Part shown: piece by piece, positions 9,816 through 12,985 of the stretch
How the letters are laid out: every line of letters begins with the position of its first letter
Position numbering within the stretch: position 1 is the stretch's first letter
Assembly: GCA_004151065.3 (NCBI GenBank)
Contig: NWUY0300030549.1
Location: 20,079 to 33,063, forward strand
DNA length: 12,985 bases
From: Larix sibirica
Lineage: Eukaryota; Streptophyta; Pinopsida; Pinales; Pinaceae
Direction of reading: 5' to 3'
Made by a program: the position numbers and the translations under genes
The notes under the pieces: model-generated
Databases searched by the model: none
What the model was told of the DNA's origin: nothing
Seen by the model: only the letters and a program-made list of their open reading frames with translations

Positions 9816-10521
9816 ATGGGACAACCAAAAGGCACGAGGGGGAAAAATGAGAAGAATGATGATCAATAGGAAGTAGGGAAAATAAGGAAAGGCTATGGAG
9901 CGGAGGTATCCATTCGTGTTCGCCTGCTCGTCGATAAATGGGAAGCAAGGTTGATGGTCGATAGTCTCACCACAGGGAGCCAGGAACAACCATGGGATCC
10001 ATATTGGTTGGTGAATAATATGCTGGGAGAGCTTATGGAAGACATGATCACCAATTGGGCCAAAGAAAGGCATGCTACACAGACCCTCAGAGACACCCTG
10101 CCAAATATGGAAGCCACGCTCAGTAGCCTGGAGAACACCCTCAGTTGGGACTCTTACGCCCCTACCAAGCACCTCCGTCGTGACTTCTGTACGGGTGGCA
10201 GTGCTCATAGAGTCACCCCCTGCTGCTAAAGCATATGCAACACCTGGTAACATGGGCAATCAACATGGCAGGGAACCGGACAAGCAGAAAGGAAAGGAGC
10301 TAGTCCAAATGAAAGGCAAGGAGCCAGCTCAACTCTCCTTCCCTATCCCCACCACTTTGGGCCATATTCTCACCAAAAGAGTTCGCAACGACCAGGATGG
10401 AATTTCTCCCGCTAGCCGGAAGACTGCGCCCCTACTTGTTAAGCTCCCTGCAAAAGACACACAGCCCCCTGCGAAAGACTTGGAGGATGAAGAATATTAT
10501 GGCTACCCAATCTTGGAATAA
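9816..10521 (+). pseudogene. candidate third ORF of the LINE, function unknown
   Basis: An ATG at 9816 (MGQPKGTRGKNEKNDDQ) opens a frame that meets one TAG at 9867 and otherwise stays open to about 10190. A +1 shift then leads into a second open frame ending at TAA 10519-10521. The joined product would be about 235 residues: a Lys-rich N-terminus, a helix-rich middle with several Trp (DKWEAR, PWDPYWLVNNMLGELM, LPNMEATLSSLENTL), a Lys/Gln/Pro-rich part with repeated KGKE(L/P), a basic TKRVRND patch, and an acidic end DEEYYGYPILE. I recognise no family. Standard plant L1 elements have only ORF1 and ORF2. It lies inside the element, between the RNase H and the 3' UTR. It could be a captured host fragment, a lineage-specific ORF, or chance openness in a long 3' region. 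Confidence 0.5.
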
Positions 10522-10845
10522 ACTCCCTCTGATGTAGAAGCACCTTCAGCTCCCGGTTAAGGAGGTTCCTCCCTGTGTTTTCCAGCAGCTTTATATTAAT
10601 ATGTTTCTTAGTTTGTTACATAGTTCACCAGACTACTGGTTCTTAGGATTTTATGGGTATGACATTACTACTAGCTTACCCTGGTCTCCATGCATAGGGA
10701 AGGGTTTTTTTGTATAATTTTGATCAGAATCTCTATGATCCTTTTGATCTCCTTGGGTGGTGGCTCATTTCGATCAGGCCACCATAGACTGTATTTACTC
10801 TTGTATTTTTAACTCTTCTCAATTAATATAATGTTGTAGCCATAC
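10522..10845 (+). other. LINE 3' UTR
   Basis: About 320 bp without a coding frame run from the candidate ORF3 stop to the poly(A). It carries a 7-bp perfect hairpin at 10758-10784, then TTAATATAATGT at 10823-10834, 11 nt before the A run. Plant LINE RTs commonly recognise 3' UTR structure close to the poly(A). Confidence 0.7.
10758..10784 (+). promoter_or_regulatory. 3' UTR stem-loop, candidate RT recognition structure
   Basis: TGGTGGC at 10758-10764 pairs perfectly with GCCACCA at 10778-10784 around a 13-nt loop. It ends 61 nt before the poly(A). A comparable stem lies at the same kind of distance from the poly(A) in the minus-strand element at 11055-11088. The binding role is inferred from other LINEs. 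Confidence 0.45.
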
Positions 10846-10854
10846 AAAAAAAAA

Positions 10855-10972
10855 GAGAATAATTAATTAAATAGGGAAAGATGGGAGATAAAAATATTAT
10901 ACTAATCAATAAAATATAAATAGAGAATACTCAGAAAAAGTGCATAATTAAGAGAAAAAAACCTAAGTATAA
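10855..10972. other. purine-biased spacer between the two LINE insertions
   Basis: 118 bp of A/G-rich DNA lie between the poly(A) of the plus-strand LINE and the poly(T) of the minus-strand element. It resembles 2930-3440 in composition. Its last bases, CCTAAGTATAATT (10962-10974), form the left copy of the target-site duplication of the second insertion. Confidence 0.6.
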
Positions 10973-10974
10973 TT
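10962..10974. repeat. target-site duplication, left copy
   Basis: CCTAAGTATAATT matches CCTAAGCATAATT at 12208-12220 in 12 of 13 positions. It lies right at the poly(T) end of the minus-strand insertion, and its last two bases overlap the T run. Confidence 0.7.
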
Positions 10975-10981
10975 TTTTTTT

Positions 10982-11334
10982 AAGTTAGAGTCTACATTAT
11001 ATTAACAAAAAGCATTAACATATATTTACAGCCTGCTTTGAGCTCTCCCAACATAGGCAAGGCTTAGGCATTGAGTCAAGGCTTGCCTGCTTACAACCAT
11101 TCAAAGAAAATATATTACAAGTCGTTATTGGGTAGAATACAAAAACTTACAGAACTTCTATGCTTTTCAAACAAAACATCCTAATTGCTTCAAACAAAAC
11201 AGCTATAGGTCCATGAAAAAAAACTACTCAACTTTATGTAATTTCCATGCTAAAATTCCAACCTACTCTAAACAAGACATATGTATACCACCATGATAAA
11301 GAACAAGTCAAAAACAGGGAGTCATGAAACTCCA
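10982..11334 (-). other. 3' UTR of the minus-strand element
   Basis: About 350 bp lie between the stop of the minus-strand frame and the poly(A). There is no coding signal. It carries the stem-loop and the TTAATATAATGT block, described separately. Confidence 0.6.
11055..11088 (-). promoter_or_regulatory. 3' stem-loop of the minus-strand element
   Basis: AGGCAAG (11055-11061) pairs with CTTGCCT (11082-11088). After one G/G mismatch three more pairs form (CTT with AAG), leaving a 12-nt loop. The stem ends 73 nt before the poly(A) of the element. Its position mirrors the hairpin at 10758-10784 of the plus-strand LINE, though the stem sequences differ. Confidence 0.45.
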
Positions 11335-12207
11335 TTACTGCTTTTGGAATGCCAAATGTCCAAACTCAGCACGACCTCGCTTGTGGGGAGGACCTTCTTC
11401 ATCCCACTCGCTTGTCTCAGAAGGGGACACATTGTTTTGCACCCTCGTCTCCGTCTTGACATATGTCACGGGTACCACCATGGTAGCACTGGTTCCAGCT
11501 ACATCATTCTTCTGAGTATCATCCTTTGGGCAGGGGTTCATCATCACAGTTGCTTGCACTTTCTCTTTTGCTTGCCCCGGTGGAGGAATTGCCTCTTCTC
11601 CCATCTCTAGAGGAGGAATGACCCCCTCGGGCACAACCACCATCGCTAAGAGCAGAGACGGAAGGTTATACATCCCAGTGATCTATGCACACCAATCAAT
11701 TACCACTTGCACCTTGTGCTTGATTGTTTGTACTCTAACCTGCAAATCACCATCTAGCTCCTTGAGGTCATTCCTGATATCGAGCAAGCAGTCGGTCATA
11801 GCAACGAAGTGATGAGCAAGGTCTAAACCGCTTGCTTCCCTGTACTTCCTAACTCGAGAGTGTCTTCGCCGACTGGGAGAACGGTGGTGCTCTCGGGCCA
11901 TCGTGCCACTTCCCTTCTGATTAGTGCACCAGAGAGCTTCTTGCATATTGATCTCAGACTTCACAATGGTGTCCTCTGCAACACATCCCTCCTCATGCCA
12001 CAATGCAGTAAATAGCTCAAGCGGCACCTTAAATTCTGCTTCTCTCTCTACCATAATTGCAGCTATGGTGTTCATGTGACAGGAGTGCATGAGCATTCAA
12101 GTTATGGGCTAGATGAATGCCCCATTCCTCTTCCCGCCGACGATTTTTCTCCAGTCATTTTTCCATTAATGCTCCTATACCATCGATCAATCACCCCATC
12201 TGGGAAT
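11335..12207 (-). pseudogene. broken minus-strand reading frame in the second element, function unknown
   Basis: The main frame runs on the minus strand from 12096 to 11335 (about 250 codons) with one in-frame TAG at 11683-11685. Upstream, two further frames continue with coding-like text: one with VIDRWYRSINGKMTGEKSS (just inside 12207) and one with EWGIHLAHNLNAHALLSHE. Small frameshifts separate them, and the start is lost at the truncation point. The product has an Arg/Ser-rich patch (HHRSPSRRRHSRVRKYREA), an amphipathic helix (DCLLDIRNDLKELDGDLQVR), a Pro-rich part (EGVIPPLEMGEEAIPPPGQ) and a basic end (GPPHKRGRAEFG). I recognise no family. It holds the same place, just before a 3' UTR of about 350 bp, as the candidate third ORF in the plus-strand LINE. 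The (V/I)D(K/R)W motif and a following Trp occur in both, which hints at distant kinship. Confidence 0.55.
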
Positions 12208-12220
12208 CCTAAGCATAATT
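12208..12220. repeat. target-site duplication, right copy
   Basis: CCTAAGCATAATT marks the truncated 5' end of the minus-strand insertion. It is paired with 10962-10974. Confidence 0.7.
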
Positions 12221-12344
12221 TAGAGTAAAGGGAAGGTTTTAAAAATGATAAAAAGGGGGGAGGTAGAGTCCAAAAGGAGGGGGGGCTTGAAAAAGAATGA
12301 GAAGCGGGGAAAGAGAGAGTATAAAAAGAAAGGAGGGAAACAAG
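12221..12344. repeat. polypurine tract
   Basis: The plus strand is almost all A and G for about 120 bp, including GGGGGG and GGGGGGG runs and AGAGAGAG. On the minus strand this pyrimidine-rich stretch follows directly after the stop of the Penelope-like frame, so it could be that element's 3' UTR. It continues the purine bias of the other two flanks. Confidence 0.6.
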
Positions 12345-12840
12345 TTAATGGTCGAGGTGATGGATTAATGGTTTCCAAGCTTGACTCAACTTGTAGTTGT
12401 CTTCGCGATTGAAATTGTGAGGGTTTTTCTCAATTTCTAGAGCTTCTCTTATAAGGTGGGATGAATAGTGAGAGGTAGAAGCAAGAATTTTAGTTTGATC
12501 AAAGTAAATGAGGTGTTTGGATTGAACAAGTGCTCAGCTATGGCGGATTTTTGGAAACGATTATGATTAGTATCCGCAATGTGTTATTTGAGATGGGCTT
12601 GAATGGATCTACCAATTTTCCCTTAGGATTTTCCACATGAGCAAGGAATGCGGTAGACTCCTTGAGATATAAATGGGTTAGATTTCTCTTTAACACTTCT
12701 AAATAGTTGTTAGTGTTTTGAAGGGTTTGACGATAAGTTTAATTGAAAGGCTTTATTGATTTGGTTAAGAGGATAACAATTGGCTAGGAAGATGGTAGTG
12801 AGGTGATATTTTTCTTTATTCGGGTGTCGAGGTCAGATAT
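12345..12840 (-). pseudogene. Penelope-like element fragment with C-terminal GIY-YIG endonuclease
   Basis: GIY-YIG nucleases of Penelope-like retroelements nick DNA for integration. On the minus strand, from about 12829, one frame reads RHPNKEKYHLTTIFLANCYP, then after a stop FRSVKEKSNPFISQGVYRIP and CSCGK, the GIY half of the motif. The YIG part is ruined (a TAA, then GKIGRSIQ), followed by QKSAIAEH. A frameshift near 12517 leads to a clean frame from 12515 to the stop at 12345-12347: DQTKILASTSHYS, LIREALEIEKNPHNFNRED, YKLSQAW. These blocks are the usual end of canonical Penelope-like proteins. The RT domain expected upstream is not visible to the window end, so the copy looks 5'-truncated. 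Elements of this kind (Dryad) are known from conifers. Confidence 0.8.
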
Positions 12841-12985
12841 ACAACATATAGGGAGTCTAAGATCTTATAATAATAAAAATAAAAATATATGTTTTGTAAA
12901 TTTATTTATTTAATAAAATTAAAAAAAATATATATATATATATAGTCTATTTATTCTACATTTTAGACTTTCGAGTGGGTTTTGG
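12841..12985. other. AT-rich DNA to the window end
   Basis: Nothing coding is seen. It contains an (AT)n run at about 12928-12944. Confidence 0.5.
12928..12944. repeat. (AT)n microsatellite
   Basis: About eight AT units follow an A run. A simple repeat. Confidence 0.85.

Larger units (their letters stand above)
3441..10854 (+). mobile_element. decayed L1-type LINE retrotransposon with RNase H
   Basis: A non-LTR retrotransposon copy in plus orientation. Visible in order: a 5' leader, ORF1 with a DUF4283-like domain and zinc knuckle, ORF2 with AP-like endonuclease, reverse transcriptase, zf-RVT and RNase H, a candidate third frame, a 3' UTR with a hairpin, and a poly(A) of nine A at 10846-10854. 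The order and domains are those of the plant L1 clade. The 3' edge is firm. The 5' edge is an estimate based on a weak duplication: GAGTAATTAA at 3431-3440 against GAGAATAATTAA after the poly(A). The length of about 7.4 kb suggests little or no 5' truncation. Multiple stops and frameshifts in ORF1 and ORF2 mean this copy is inactive. Confidence 0.9.
10975..12207 (-). mobile_element. second LINE-like insertion, 5'-truncated, minus strand
   Basis: On the minus strand this 1.2-kb stretch ends with TTAATATAATGT (plus positions 10994-11005), 12 nt and a run of nine A (T run at 10973-10981). It is bounded by CCTAAGTATAATT at 10962-10974 and CCTAAGCATAATT at 12208-12220, a 13-bp target-site duplication with one mismatch. 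Poly(A) plus a short duplication plus an abrupt 5' end is the signature of target-primed reverse transcription. The body holds a broken minus-strand frame and a 3' UTR, and no RT or endonuclease, so it is 5'-truncated, or a non-autonomous or processed sequence moved by LINE machinery. Confidence 0.75.

Noticed and set aside
9696-10259. 187-codon open frame on the minus strand
   Set aside because: It lies opposite the candidate ORF3, uses no recognisable motif and fits an antisense shadow of a coding-like stretch.
1-12985. CRISPR arrays, bacterial operons, tRNA or rRNA genes
   Set aside because: None seen; the content is plant-type retroelements and AT-rich intergenic DNA.

Overview
The window looks like intergenic DNA from a large, repeat-rich land-plant genome. 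I see no intact host gene, no rRNA or tRNA gene, and no bacterial gene organisation. A conifer or other gymnosperm is the best guess. Two clues point there: a decayed L1-type LINE with a plant-style RNase H domain, and a fragment of a Penelope-like element with a C-terminal GIY-YIG domain, a type described in conifers (Dryad elements). The species cannot be fixed from the sequence alone.

Layout. Positions 1-3440 are AT-rich non-coding DNA. They hold a minus-strand LTR- or promoter-like stretch (about 560-1230), a 33-bp tandem repeat (1336-1434), a 36-bp duplication (1759-1830) and a purine-biased A-rich tract (about 2930-3440). Positions about 3441-10854 are a near full-length but dead LINE on the plus strand. 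Its ORF1 has a DUF4283-like domain and a broken zinc knuckle. Its ORF2 runs endonuclease, reverse transcriptase, zf-RVT and RNase H. Behind ORF2 comes a candidate third reading frame (9816-10521), then a 3' UTR and a short poly(A). ORF1 and ORF2 overlap in a stop/start arrangement. ORF2 carries about 17 in-frame stops and four frameshifts, so nothing is expressed as a full protein today.

After a 118-bp spacer, positions about 10975-12207 hold a second, 5'-truncated LINE-like insertion on the minus strand. It is bounded by a 13-bp near-perfect target-site duplication and ends in a poly(A) (poly(T) on the plus strand). It contains a broken minus-strand reading frame and a 3' end built like that of the first LINE: a 7-bp stem, then TTAATATAATGT, then 11-12 nt, then nine A. 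Next come a polypurine tract (about 12221-12344) and a degenerate Penelope-like fragment with a GIY-YIG domain on the minus strand (12345-about 12840). AT-rich DNA with an (AT)n run ends the window.

How the parts fit together: the purine-biased flanks at about 2930-3440, 10855-10972 and 12221-12344 read as one older segment adjoining the Penelope-like fragment, split by the two LINE insertions. The most novel point is the possible extra ORF between the RNase H and the 3' UTR of this LINE lineage, apparently also carried by the second element.
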